Shown here piece by piece: positions 36,457 through 47,491 of a DNA stretch of 64,000 nucleotides. The notes beneath the pieces are model-generated. The model worked only from the letters and a program-made list of their open reading frames with translations, made no database searches and had not been told where the DNA came from. The stretch lies in contig JBCNJP010000006.1 of assembly GCA_039602395.1 (NCBI GenBank), positions 8,834,766 to 8,898,765 on the forward strand. The letters run 5' to 3'. Within the stretch, counting starts at the first letter, position 1. The number at the start of each line of letters is the position of its first letter. Position numbers and translations under genes: made by a program. This DNA comes from Deinandra increscens subsp. villosa. Taxonomy: Eukaryota; Streptophyta; Magnoliopsida; Asterales; Asteraceae.

Positions 36457-37069
36457 TGTTGGGAAATCACCATCCTGAGATTTCCCTAAGTCCTTTCCAA
36501 GGGAAGTTCCTCCGGAACTTTTCCCTAGTACTGAGGAAGTTACTCCGGAACTTCTCAGTTACTCCAGAAACCCGTGTTGCTTACACATGAAGATTCCTGT
36601 GGTTCAAGTTCCAAGATAGAAGCTCAACTTGCCGATAAGCTGACTTCATTATCAGAACCCGACAGGATAAGCTTCAGAGTTCCATAGGCTACAACACAAC
36701 TTGAATATCAGATATTTGTTAGATATTACTATTTAATTAACCAAGTTGATTAATTAAGGAATTAAAACACTTTGTTTTAATTCCTCCTTGCACTATAAAT
36801 ATACTAGTTCTCTCATTGTAACAGATGATCCTTTTGTAATTTGTATTCTGTACTGTTACATTGTAAACACTCATGAGAAGTAATATAAGCATAGTGCTTG
36901 GAATTAATAACTCTTGTTCATCTTACTTTCTACACTTACTTCTTTTGTTTACTTAAGGATCAAACACTTTAGTAAGCAACTTAAACACAAACTGTATTGA
37001 TTTCGCCTTTACTATTCGAATTCTTCAAAGCAACTTGTTTGGTTTACTTGAACTAATCGCGATCCTACA
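36457..37069 (+). repeat. 3' LTR of element A
   Basis: 613 bases, TGTTGGG to CCTACA, followed by target duplication TGATG at 37070-37074. About 33 differences from the 5' LTR by eye. Confidence 0.95.
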
Positions 37070-37074
37070 TGATG
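37070..37074. repeat. Target-site duplication of element A, right
   Basis: TGATG, matching 10880-10884. Removing A and one copy restores continuous element B gag sequence. Confidence 0.95.
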
Positions 37075-37463
37075 AATCTCTGCAGTTGGGTCTCTATGTT
37101 CTCACCGGGCACATAGCTAAACTCATTGAACTGCTCTCTGAGATTTTCCCGTCGGGACTCTTTCATGTCAGCATTACCCTCATAAGCAGCAATGAGGGCA
37201 TCCTAGAGTGTTTTAGCATAATTAAATTCTTTGAATGCCTCTGCAACTTCAGGGGACAATGCCATGGTTAATGCAGCCAGTGCCTTCCAGTCTCGTTCAA
37301 CCTTTTCCCAGTCAGCCACTATCCATTCAGCCTTTGGTTTGGGTGCTCCCTCCTCACCGGCTGCAGGAGTTGTCTTTAGAATGAAGTCATCCACTTTAAC
37401 AGATCGCATAATCTTAGGGTCATTGTAATTGACGTAATTCACAAATCGATATTTCCAACTCAT
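37075..37463 (-). pseudogene. gag: Element B gag, N-terminal part
   Basis: Minus-strand ATG at 37463 (M-S-W-K-Y-R-F). The reading frame is open to 37203 and then, after a stop near 37203, continues in sense towards the element A insertion, where the gag resumes at 10879. It is the start of a copia UBN2 capsid (D-W-E-K-V-E-R-D-W-K-A-L-A-A-L near the C-terminal end). No leader, primer site or LTR lies upstream: sequence changes to element D within about 100 bases. Confidence 0.75.
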
Positions 37464-37560
37464 GAAACAATGGTTGAAACAATGGTTGATGTTTGAAACA
37501 AGGGTTTACGATTGTGTAGATAGGGACAAAGTCTCAAATTCTAGGTCTCTACAAGGAAGA
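37464..37560. other. Junction between element B and element D, with filler
   Basis: Bases 37510-37532 repeat exactly 37678-37700, which is a piece of D gag. The copy sits out of place between the truncated 5' end of B and the truncated gag of D. A short direct repeat of GAAACAATGGTTG also lies at 37463-37490. The pattern fits end joining with templated filler. Confidence 0.6.
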
Positions 37561-38427
37561 AGGGTTGTTCTTATAAGATGTACATGTCATGCAAGCCCAA
37601 TGTATTTAAAGGGGATAAGGGTGCAACAGAAGTCCTCAAATTGGCTGGATGAAGTTGAAGTTGTGCTAGATATCAGTGATTGTGTAGATAGGGACAAAGT
37701 GAAAGTTGCATCCCATTCCTTTAAAATTCATGCACTAACCTGGTGGAAAACTATCTTGGCTAGCAAGGGTAGAGATAGAGCATACAGGATGGGATGGAAG
37801 AAGTTCAGGGAAATAGTGATGAGGAAATTTATTCCAGAAAATGAGCTTGAAAAGTTGGAGAACGAATTCCTCAATATCGAAATGACGGTTGCAGATTACC
37901 AGAATTACATTAATCCATATAATGAGTTACTCACTTTAGTACCTCACATGGCAGACACGGAATCAAAGAAGATTCGTAGGTTCATTTGGGGTTTGAGCCC
38001 CGAGATAAGAGCCAATGTGAGATCAGCTAGACCCCACACTCTAGAGTCTGCAATAAACTTGACAAGCACTCTTGCTGATGAATGGGTGCGAACTTCTGAG
38101 AAGAGTAAAGGATGGTCTGGTAGTAAGAGAAAGATGGATGATGGCCGCCGAAATGAGAAGGATAGAGATAAGAAAGGAAACAAGAAGGCGAGAACAGGAG
38201 CCTGCAATCGTTGCCATAAAGAAGGTCACTGGGCCAAAGACTATAAGAGTTGTAGGCGTTGTGGAAGAATGGGTCATGCTATTGAAGATTGCAAGAAGCC
38301 ACTTACTTGTTATGAATGCAATCAAGAAGGACACAAAAAGCCCAATTGTCCCAAACTGAAGGATGGAACAAAGACAAGGAAAAGAACAAAGCTCCTCCTA
38401 AAGGTACTACTCGAATCTATACCATGA
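37561..38427 (+). pseudogene. gag: Element D gag (5'-truncated)
   Basis: Gypsy retrotransposon gag core: A-L-T-W-W at about 37735, W-x-K-F-R-E-I, R-K-F-I-P, F-I-W-G-L near 37985. Three zinc-knuckle blocks lie at about 38206-38370: C-N-R-C-H-K-E-G-H with the last Cys changed to Tyr, C-R-R-C-G-R-M-G-H-A-I-E-D-C, and C-Y-E-C-N-Q-E-G-H-K-K-P-N-C. The upstream part is cut at the junction with B. Pol follows in another frame from about 38316. Confidence 0.85.
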
Positions 38428-40513
38428 ATACAGATGAAGCGCGAAATGATGATCAAGTTGTTTCTGGTACGCTCACTATTAATGATCATTATGTTAGTAT
38501 ACTATTCGACTCAAGAGCTAATAGGAGTTTTATATCCTCTACATGTATTACTACATTAAGATGTACCTTACATAAGTTGAGTAGGTCGTACATCATAGAG
38601 ACTGCTAGCGGGACTATAATTAGTATCCCTGAAATAACTAGGAATTGTCTGTTGAGAGTTGAAGACGCCTTACTTCAGTTAGAATTTCTACCCATAACTT
38701 TAAGTGGATTTGATATAATCCCAGGAATGGACTGGTTAGCTAAGCATAAAGCAAGAATAATGTGGAAAGAGAAAACAGTAGTAATTAAGACACCGAATGG
38801 GAGCAACTATACTCGGCTAGGAGACCAACCCGCAACACCTACAAGGATTATATCCATGCTGAAAGCGGAAAAATGCTTAAATACAGGATGCCAAGCGCTT
38901 CTAGTTAGCTTAGTGGAGATCACCAAAGAGAAAAGATTGGAAGACGTGTCAGTGGTTTTGAAATATGCCAATATATTTCCTGAGGATCTGCCCGGATTTC
39001 CACCTAAACGACAAGTTGAGTTTCCAATTGAACTAGTACCAGGAACAGCACCAATTGGTAAGGCACCTTATCGACTCGCGCCATCAGAAATGCAAGAATT
39101 AAGGAGCCAACTTCAGGAATTGCTTGACAAAGGACTTATTATACCTAGTGCATCGCCTTGGGGAGTACCAGTCTTATTCGTGAAAAAGAAGGATGAATCG
39201 ATGAGAATGTGTATCAATTACTGAGATCTTAACCGGGTCAGTGTCAAGAAAAAGTATCCATTACCGCGAATAGACGACTTGTTTGATCAGCTACAAGGAG
39301 CGAGCTACTTCTCTAAAATAGATCTGAGATCTGGATATCACCAAGTAAGAGTGAAAGAAGAGGATATTTCCGAAAACTGCATTCCGAACAAGATATGGGT
39401 ATTATGAGTTTATGGTTAGCCCTTTGGATTAACGTATGCACCAGCAATCTTTATGGACCTCATGAACAGAATATGTAAGCTCTATTTGGAAAAATTTGTG
39501 ATAGTATTTATTGATGACATTCTAATCTACTCCAAACGTGAAAAAGAGCACGGTGGACACTTAAGGAAGGTACTGGAGTTGCTTCGCAAAGAAAGGTTGT
39601 ATGCGAAATTTTCAAAATGTGACTTCTGGTTGCGTAGTGTCCAATTCTTGGGCCACGTGGTGAGTGAATCTGGTATTCAGTTAGACCCAGCTAAAGTAGA
39701 AGCGGTAATGAAATGGGAACAAACCAAATCACTGACAAAATTAGACGATTCTTGGGGTTAGCTGGTTACTATAGAAGATTCATCCAAGATTTATTGAAAA
39801 TCGCTATACCTTTAATGACTTTAACCCAAACGAAGGCGGAATTTGAATGGAAGCAGAAGCATACCGATGCTTTCGAGTTGTTGAAACAAAAGTTAAGTTC
39901 CGCGCCTATCATTTCACTGCCAAATGGATCTGAAGATTTTGTTCTCTACTGTGATACATCCATTAATGGATTAGGCTGTGTACTCATATAGAAGGAAAAT
40001 GTCATTGCCTATGCATCTAGACAATTGAAGACTCATGAGAAAAACTATACCACACATGATCTAGAACTAGGAGCAGTAATTTTTTCCCTTAAGATATGGC
40101 ATCATTATCTATACGGCACCAAATTTGTGGTTTATTCCAATCATAAAAGTATTTAACATATATTTAATCAAAAGGAGTTAAACATGAGATAGAGGCGCTG
40201 GATGGAAACACTAAGAGACTATGATCGTGAGATCAAATATCGTCCTGGAAAAGCCAATGTGGTGGCCGATTCCCTTAGTAGAAAAGAAAAGGGTTAAGCC
40301 TCTCCGAGTACGTGCCATGAGATTTGATGTGCATGTAGACTTGATTGGTGACATTTGAAAACCCAGAGGGATCAATTAGCGAACCCAGAATTGGAAAAGG
40401 AGGAAAGAAGTGTGGTTGAATAGAATCTGACCAAAGGGCCAGACAAAATATTACGATTAGGGAACCGAATACAGATACCAAAAGAAGGAGGTTTACGGGA
40501 CGTAATCCTTAAA
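38316..40513 (+). pseudogene. pol: Element D pol: protease, RT, RNase H (broken)
   Basis: Protease motif reads L-F-D-S-R-A-N, with Arg replacing the essential Gly of D-S-G, so it should be inactive. RT follows: [24 protein letters not shown] and F-I-D-D-I-L near 39510 in place of Y-V-D-D. RNase H spans about 39900-40290 (Y-C-D-T-S, E-x-N-Y-x-T-H-D-L-E-L, A-D-S-L-S-R). Stops occur near 39222, 39404 and 39989, with frameshifts near 39380 and 39740. The frame breaks at the GAA target of F and resumes at 62228 with the integrase. Confidence 0.9.
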
Positions 40514-40516
40514 GAA
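40514..40516. repeat. Target-site duplication of CACTA element F, left
   Basis: GAA, the 3-bp duplication typical of CACTA elements; the other copy is 62228-62230. Confidence 0.88.
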
Positions 40517-40529
40517 CACTACGTCAAAA
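40517..40529 (+). repeat. Left terminal inverted repeat of F
   Basis: CACTACGTCAAAA, an exact inverted match to 62215-62227. Confidence 0.93.
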
Positions 40530-41170
40530 AGTGGTTTTGGCCACGGTTTTTTTTTAACGCATAGCCACTGTTTTGTAAAAAACGTGGCCAAAGGTAAGAA
40601 ATACTAGTTTTAGCCACACATATTTTGTACCCGTGGCCAAATATATAGTCTTTGGACCCTTTTAGCTACGTATTATTTTGTTTATGTGACAACAACAATC
40701 AGGTGCAGTGGCTTTAGCCACTGTTTTACAAAAACATGTGGCACTTATTTGTCACGCTTAAAAAAGAGTGGCGAAATGCACCAAACGGCCACGAAATTTT
40801 TATGATTTTTAATTCGTGTGACCAAAAAGGAATGTATGGCCACGCTTAAATAATGTTATGTGACGAAATAGTAGATTTTATTACTTAGTAAATTAAAAGA
40901 AAACAAGACTATTAAGCATATATTATGCGTGGCTAAATGTGAGCAATGGCCACGCTTTTTACTTAGTTATGTGGCTAAAAGCTAGTACATATGGCCACTG
41001 TAATTAGGTTGTGTGACTAAATAGTAGGTTGTGAGTGACAAAAATCTATTACCTATAGCCACATATATTAACCGTGACTAAATGGTAGGTTGTGAGTGAC
41101 AAAAATCAATATTATCGTCACGGTAAAATATTAAACGCGTGGCGAAAAAGAGACGATTTGTTTCCCTCTA
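40530..41170. repeat. Left subterminal repeats of F
   Basis: More than 20 copies of TGGCCACG-like words and their complement (GTGGC, GTGACAAA) in both directions, as expected for transposase-binding subterminal repeats of CACTA elements. Additional copies lie at 41850-41935. Confidence 0.75.
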
Positions 41171-41226
41171 AAACAACGCGCTTTTTTTCAATTTTACCAA
41201 TTCGAGCGGGTTAAAATCTGCTACCC

Positions 41227-41234
41227 TATATATC
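41227..41234 (+). promoter_or_regulatory. TATA box of the F accessory ORF
   Basis: TATATATC 88 bases before ATG 41322, in an otherwise pyrimidine-rich leader. Confidence 0.4.
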
Positions 41235-41321
41235 ATCATCATTTTTATTTTCCTTTACCGCCATCCCTTTCTTGATCTCAAATTCTCTACACCAATTCGT
41301 TTACACCAATTCTGATATCAA

Positions 41322-41714
41322 ATGGCCGATAATCAACGCTCCCTTAATTACTGGTATGTGAAGAATAACCGTATTTTTTTAGTTTACAGTAACAGGAGAA
41401 GAAGATCCTTCAAGTCCCACAAATCTGTGATTAAACACAACGATGAGAACATCCTAATGCAACTCCATGCACAGAAGATTCCTCATTGTTTTGCCTACTT
41501 TGTTCAGGTAACGAAATTATTCCGTGTCCTTGATACAAAATTCAATGAATGTGAATCCGAAGAAGATGAAGAAGATGAAGAAGATGATCAAGAAGATCAA
41601 GAAGATGAAGAAGATGAAGAAGATGAAGAAGATGATGATGATGATGATCATGATGAGGACGATGCAAGTTCAGGATCATACATATCCGAAGATTGCAGTG
41701 ATCCGGATTATTAA
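41322..41714 (+). CDS. Small acidic protein inside F, unknown function
   Basis: 130 codons, intact. A basic N-terminal half (N-R-R-R-R-S-F-K-S-H-K) is followed by a very acidic Glu/Asp tail encoded by a GAAGAT/GATGAT repeat (about 41565-41650). No known domain was recognised. It lies inside the left subterminal region, 1.2 kb past the 3' end of the tnp2 gene and convergent with it. The TATA-like site and an intact frame support expression; the repeat-encoded tail is a caution. It may be an accessory CACTA gene or a chance frame. Confidence 0.45.
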   Translation: MADNQRSLNYWYVKNNRIFLVYSNRRRRSFKSHKSVIKHNDENILMQLHAQKIPHCFAYFVQVTKLFRVLDTKFNECESEEDEEDEEDDQEDQEDEEDEEDEEDDDDDDHDEDDASSGSYISEDCSDPDY

Positions 41715-42078
41715 TTAATGGATGTTTATGTTCAATTATGAACAAATTAAAAACAATATTGTATATGTTTATTTAGTTATGATATTGGTAGTTATAATTG
41801 AATATATGATGGTTATAATATATGTTTATCATGTTTGATTATCTTATGATATGGCCACTCATATTAAACATTGGTTGCGTGACAAATTATGAAAAATGGT
41901 CACGGTATATTAATTTTAGATGGCTAAAAGAATACCAACAGTGGACGGCGCTTGTAATCATTACTATTTCATTTACTTTTTCATTTACTTTATCTTTCAA
42001 ATCTCCATCTACCATGCCCCTCGAGTATCGATATATACTTAATTATCTCTGTATCAGTTTTCATCATCATCTCCACCA

Positions 42079-42370
42079 TGACCCTTTTCTCCCAGTCTTT
42101 CTCTCTCTGTTTTCCGTCCATCATCGCCATCAAAAAATGTGGAATTGGCGTCATCCGTATGTGGAAAACGGTAAGTTATCATCTTCACCACTGAAATTCG
42201 ATTGAAATTTTCCTCTCAGATTTGGTAAGTTTTTCTTGTGCAGGGAAAGATTGCACTCTGTATCTCCTGCGAGCAGATTTTAAGTTATTGTGGAAACCAT
42301 GGAGACGAGGAGTCTCTAATGGTTCATACAAATGCTTTACTGTGAGCAGATTTTAAGTTATTGTGTAATT
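42079..42370 (+). other. Possible small spliced transcript inside F
   Basis: ATG at about 42079, a strong donor AAAACG|GTAAGT near 42170 and acceptor TTGTGCAG near 42242 would join two short coding exons. A segment AGCAGATTTTAAGTTATTGTG occurs twice (about 42272 and 42344). Beyond it, 42430-42650 carries a repeated CTTCTCCCTTTTGGCCCCA unit. No homology recognised. Confidence 0.25.
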
Positions 42371-42953
42371 TTATAACAGTCAGCAGTAAGGGCACATGTT
42401 GAGGTTTTCAGCACTTGTATTCTTCAAGTGCTTCTCTCCCTTTTGGCCCCACGAGCCTGATTTTTCTTCGGCCACTTCTTCTCCCTTTTGGCCCCATGAA
42501 GCCGATCTATCTTCAGCCACTTCTTCACCATTTTCAGTTGATCATAAGCAAGTGCATCTGAGAAAGCAAGGAGGGACTTGTTCTCTCTTTTCACTTGATC
42601 AGAAGCAAGTGCATGTGAGAAACAAAGAGGGATTTTTCTTCAGCCGCTTCTTCTCCCTTTTAAGTTAGTAGTTTTTCAGTTGTAATTTTATAGATCAATG
42701 TATTAATGGAATCATACCCTTTGGATCATGTATGTAATTGTATTTGTTAAAGCAGCAGTTGATTTTGTTTGTTTATTTTTTACTTTTATTAACTCTGGTA
42801 TGGTCAAAGAGAGGAGACCTGCAGGCACAATCAAAAAAAGGAAACACTTGACTCAAAATTAAGATCCATAATATTCCAGAATACATAAAGAAAAAAAAAC
42901 AAATATTGTTGATACTATAATTTGCTAAGATTCAAAAACATTACAATGATCAA

Positions 42954-45900
42954 TTAATCGTTTTTACGTAATATCATTCCAGTACAGTCAGCTCTATGGT
43001 AAACATTATCACATGTATCTACGGGTGGCAATACATTATCGTTGTGAGGAAAAACTACCATACTAAATTCTTCATTGGCATCGTCTTCATAATAATCTCT
43101 GTAATTTCTGGGAGGTGTCATAAAGACAATATGCAGTTTTTTATCCAGCTGGTCTTTGACATAAAACAATTGTCGTGCTTGTGACGCGAAAATGAACGGG
43201 TCCTCCTTGTGACCTAGTCTTTTAAGGTTGACCAAAGTGTAACCAAGACTATCTTTTTTGATCCCCTGTGTATTCTCAACCCAGTCGCACATAAATAGAG
43301 GGATGCTTTTAATATGGTATTCTAGTAGCCATATCTCTTCTAAAACCCCATAGTAAGGTTTTTGTCCATAGGCTAATACCTCGTTAGAGATGTGCATGTC
43401 ATTTACCTCTACACCAACCCCGTTGTTCTGGTAAACCCTACCGTCTCGAGATTTTGTACGAAATGAATAGCCATTGATGTCATATACTTCATATTTCCTC
43501 ACACTCCTGTGCGGACCATGTGAAATCCACCTAACGGTCTCTGATATAGTTTCGGGGGACTCCGCTATCTCTTTTTCAACCTGAAATTCATAGTAGGTTC
43601 ATCAGGAGAGTTCATTAGGAATAGGAAGGTTATAGTTCTTCCAAAAATAAAATAAAGTTGTTCCGGACAACTCAGGTCAGTTGTTCCGGACAACTCAGGT
43701 CAGTTGTTCCGGAAAGTTACAGTTCATCCAGAATTAAAACTATAAGAAAATAGTTTCGGTTCACCAGGAAGGTTATAGTTCATCCGGATAGAAAATAGAG
43801 TTGTTGCGGACAACTCAGGTCAGTTGTTTCGGAAAGTTACAGTTCATCCGGTATTAAAACTATAAGAAAATAGTTTTGGTTCACCAGGAAGGTTATAGTT
43901 CATCCGGATAGAAAATAGAGTTGTTGCGGACAACTCAGGTCAGTTGTTTCGGAAAGTTACAGTTCATCCGGAATTAAAACTATAAGAAAATAGTTTTAGT
44001 TCACCGGGAAGGTTATAGTTCATCCGAATAGAAAATAGAATTGTTGCGGACAACTCAGGTCAGTTGTTCCGGAAAGTTACAGTTCATCCGGAATTAAAAC
44101 TATAAGAAAATAGTTTCAGTTCACCAGGAAGGTTATAGTTCATCCGGATAGAAAATAGAGTTCTTCCGGACAACTCAGGTCAGTTGTTCAGGAAAGTTAC
44201 AGTTCATCCGGAATTAAAACAATAAGCAAATTTAGCTGACCTTGTTGCGTAACCATTTACCAAATGTTGTGCTCTGCTTCTTAGTCAGCTCATTTAGTCT
44301 ACTACCAGGATGTTCCTTTTCCAAAAATTTCATGTGTTCTCTGCAATTACATGAATTGAAGTTATCTATAAAACTTTATAAATAATTAAACAGATCAAAA
44401 AGGTTAATAATCTAAATTACTTACTCGATATAATGCTCAATTTCAGGCGTATTTAGCAACACATATAAATGCGCTTTCGATAGGAGCTCTGGAGAGACTT
44501 CAACTGATCTACCAGCTGACCCAGGACTTCCATCAGCACTGCTATGCTTTTTAGTTGGAGCACCAATAGTTATGATGCTTTTTTAGTATTCGCTGAGAAA
44601 CTCAATCGTTTCTTCTACAATGTTCTCCTCAGCAATGCACCCTTCTGGATAAGTTTTGTTTCTCACGTGGCCCTTAATTACCTTCATACACCTTTCAAAT
44701 TGATACATCCAACGAAAGCATATTGGGCCACATAATTTTACCTCCCTAGTAAGGTGCACCGTCAAATGAAGCATAACATCAAAAAATGATGGCGGGAAAT
44801 ATTTCTCAAGCAGGCATAGTGTGACACAAAGATCTGCTTGCAATTTATCTAGTTCTTCGACGTTGATCGCTTTGCTGCATATTGATTTGAAAAAAAAAAC
44901 AGAGCCTGATAATAGCATATCTTGTCGGTTGAGGCATGACTGACCGAATTGCAATTGGCAGGAACTATTGCCTCAGCATATGATAGTCATGTGACTTGAG
45001 CCCCACAAGTTTCTTGTCCTTTAGACTAACCAAACTATAAAATTTAGAACAACAGCCTTGTAGAACCTTTAAGTTATACAACGTGTCACAAAACTTTTCC
45101 TTTTCATCTTTTTGTAACGTGTAACACGCTGTAGGAAGTACTATGTTGTTCTTGTTCTGTTTAGGCTGCAACTCTGGTCTTACCCCACAAAGTTCAGATC
45201 CTTTCTAGCATTCAGTCCATCCTTTGTCTTTCCTGGAAGGTTGAGCAGAGTTCCAACAAGACTCTCAGCCACAATTTTTTCAATCTGCATGAAATCAATG
45301 CAATGTTGGACACTATTAGCCTCCAATATCCAAGTCTTCGAAACCATATATTGAATTTCTTCCAATATGGTGGCTTCTCTTTGTTCTTTCTTTTTCTCTT
45401 ATCAATCTTCCCCCCTCTTCCGGTTGAGGTCCCTGGGATTTCTGAATCAGTACACCTTAATCCCTTTCCCCATTTGTTATTGATATGTTGAAATTCGTTG
45501 TATATCTGTTCCCCAGTCATAGGAACTGCAGCACCTTTCTACTCTTGTTTACCATCGAAGGCCTCTGTTTGCTTTCGGAAGGCATGTGTATATGGTATAT
45601 ATCTTCTGTGACCAGCATAACACTGCTTGGCTGAGAAAGGAAGCCTAATGCATTTAGTTTCTTCCCGACATACCACACAACCATGGAATCCACTGTACGG
45701 GCAACCACAAAGTGTACCAAGTGCAGGGTAATCATTAATCGTCCATAAAACAACTGCACGCATAGTAAACTGTTCTTGCGCATACGCATCATATGATTCC
45801 ACACTTGCCTCAAATAACAGCTCTAAGTCATCAATTAATGGTTCCAAAACACATCAATATTGTTTCCAGGCGCTCCCGATATTAACAACGAAAGCATGAT

Positions 45901-46933
45901 GAACTTTCTTTTTATACATAACCATGGTGGAAGGTTGTAAATGACAGATAGAACCGGCCACACACTATCATTTCTGTTGCCTCTATTCACGTCGACCCCA
46001 TCAGTTGAAATGCCAAGACGAAGACTTCTAGGATCGTCAGCGATTTCGGGATATCTGTCATCTATGGCTTTCCATACCGGTGAATCGGATGGGTGTCGTA
46101 ACACACCGGATATTTTGGAACTAGTGGCATGCCATCTCAGATCTTCCGCTGTGGTTTTCACTTGAAACAGTCGTTTCAATCTTGGAATGATAGGGAAATA
46201 CCACATTACCTTTGCAGGAGTATTGTTATATAGTTTCTTAGTCCTCTCATCCACCTTCCACCTGGACTCACCACAAGTTAGACATACAGTTAGGTCCTTG
46301 TTCTCCTTCCTGTAAAGAATACAATCATTGATACACACATGTATCTTGGTGTACCCTGCACCCATTGACTTCAAAATCTTCTTGGCCTCATATGTATTTT
46401 TCATAATTTCATTACCTTCAGGTAGCATAGGTTTCAGCAAAACTAAAAGTTCATTAAAAAACTTATCTGATCCTCCATGCTTAGTCTTCAAGTTCAGTAG
46501 TTGAACCAAGGCAGATAACTTTGTGAAGGTATGGCATCCTTCATATAGGGGCTTCTTAGCATCCATTAGTCGTTCTTGGAACTTCTCATGGTCCTCAGTG
46601 AAATTATCTTCAGTAGCTCTGACCATTTCTATCGTTTGATATGCATCGAATGGCATTCCGGAATCAAAAGATGATTCCTTGTGAAGCTCATCTCCTGCGG
46701 GCTCGTCTTCCTCTCCGTGTTTAGTCCACGTTGTATAAGTCAGATCGAATCCCATTGAAAACAAATGATAATATACATCATCAACATTATAAGAGTAATG
46801 GTTTAGACAATTAACACAGGGACATGGAATTTCCGTTTTTTTTCAAACTTGTAACTGCAAACTTTAAGAATGATTTAACTCCATCCTCATATGATTTCGA
46901 GGTTCTACTGGTTAGCATCCAAGACTTATCCAT
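42954..46933 (-). pseudogene. tnp2: CACTA transposase, tnp2 family (frameshifted)
   Basis: Catalytic transposase gene of F. ATG at 46933 (M-D-K-S-W-M) opens the N-terminal transposase-associated domain, which is broken by a slip at an 8-T run near 46840. The tnp2 core spans about 46540-45180: Y-E-G-C-H-T-F-T-K-L-S, C-I-N-D-C-I-L-Y-R, C-L-T-C-G-E-S-R-W-K, L-R-L-G-I-S-T-D-G, L-P-P-W-L-C-I-K-R-K-F-I-M-L and P-L-I-D-D-L-E-L-L. A one-base loss near 45843 and another slip near 45360 break it. A DUF4218 block (F-P-P-S-F-F-D-V-M-L-H-L-T-V-H-L) lies at 44954-44583 and a DUF4216 block (F-x-S-Q-A-R-Q-L-F-Y-V-K-D) at 43500-42954. The 43580-44235 tandem repeat sits in an apparent intron between them. Gene order and domains are standard; at least three frameshifts make it inactive as read. 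Confidence 0.9.
43640..44235. repeat. 120-bp tandem repeat in a tnp2 intron
   Basis: About five copies with an exact 120-base period (the word ATAAGAAAATAGTTT starts at 43742, 43862, 43982 and 44102). Each unit includes GTTGTTCCGGACAACTCAG and GTTCATCCGGA words. It lies between the DUF4218 and DUF4216 coding blocks, so it is probably intronic. Confidence 0.88.
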
Positions 46934-47491
46934 GTTTGTTTTGCTAACAGATACAACAGCAAACATTATTAAAAACGATTGTTTTGCTAATACTGAAAAC
47001 CCTAATTTTCATTAATCTTTACTGTGAACCTGTTTATTGGAGAAGTAATAATGAGCAATGGAGAAATGGGGAGCGGGGAATTGGGAAACTCGAAAGTGAT
47101 ATGTGAAATTTTCAATTGAATTCCCTCATTAATTTATCCCGCCTCTTTTAGAATTTAGCGGGCCAAGTTAGAATCATATTTAAATAAATTATAATGAAAA
47201 GCAGCTTCTAACTCAGGGTGCTGCTCAGGTGGTAGAAGCTCTTTAGATTAACATACCATGTTCCGTGTTCGAATCCTTTTTTCGCTACTTTTTTACCGTT
47301 TATTTTTGAAATTTTAAAAACCCAAACAGGTGATGTAACTAGTAACGGCTAATTTCACTTTTTCGTTGTTTGTTTTTAAATTTCAAAACCCTCAACCATG
47401 CTATATAAACAAGTTAATCAATTAACCATTAAATTAGACCACCACTTTCACACATTCTTCGTTCTCCCCATCCAATTTATACTCTTCCAAT
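46934..47491. promoter_or_regulatory. Divergent promoter region between tnp2 and plus-strand exons
   Basis: Separates the tnp2 ATG (46933, minus) from a plus-strand ATG at 47492. CTATATAAAC (47401-47410) is a good plus-strand TATA box, 83 bases before that ATG. A tRNA-like stretch lies at 47213-47282. Confidence 0.45.
47213..47282 (+). other. tRNA-derived fragment (possible SINE head or pseudo-tRNA)
   Basis: GCTCAGGTGGTAGAAGC matches a tRNA D-arm / A box, and GTGTTCGAATCC, 30 bases on, matches the T-arm / B box, followed by a T6 run. The T stem pairs poorly and the acceptor stem is not closed, so it is not a working tRNA gene. Confidence 0.4.

Larger units (their letters stand above)
10885..37069 (+). 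mobile_element. Element A: SIRE-like copia retrotransposon with ORF2
   Basis: Complete by structure: 5' LTR 10885-11498, primer-binding site 11501, gag, pol, spacer, ORF2 in the env position, polypurine tract 36446, 3' LTR 36457-37069, flanked by TGATG. It spans 26.2 kb, of which 13.3 kb is element C inserted in RNase H; about 12.8 kb is its own. The LTRs differ at about 33 of 613 positions by eye. RT motifs ([27 protein letters not shown]) fit the SIRE/Maximus lineage. All three long ORFs are broken. Confidence 0.95.
37533..40516 (+). mobile_element. Element D, 5' part: gypsy chromovirus
   Basis: Plus-strand Ty3/gypsy element lacking its 5' LTR and gag start. Its gag and pol run to 40516, where the CACTA element F interrupts, and resume at 62228. 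A chromodomain-like end (63330-63480) and the gag type suggest the Tekay/Del group. Many stops and frameshifts. Confidence 0.85.

Noticed and set aside
43640..44235. CRISPR-like array
   Set aside because: Period and spacers are all repeated with the unit; it is a plain 120-bp tandem repeat in a transposase intron of a plant element.
47213..47282. Functional tRNA gene
   Set aside because: A and B boxes are recognisable, but the T stem and acceptor stem do not pair.
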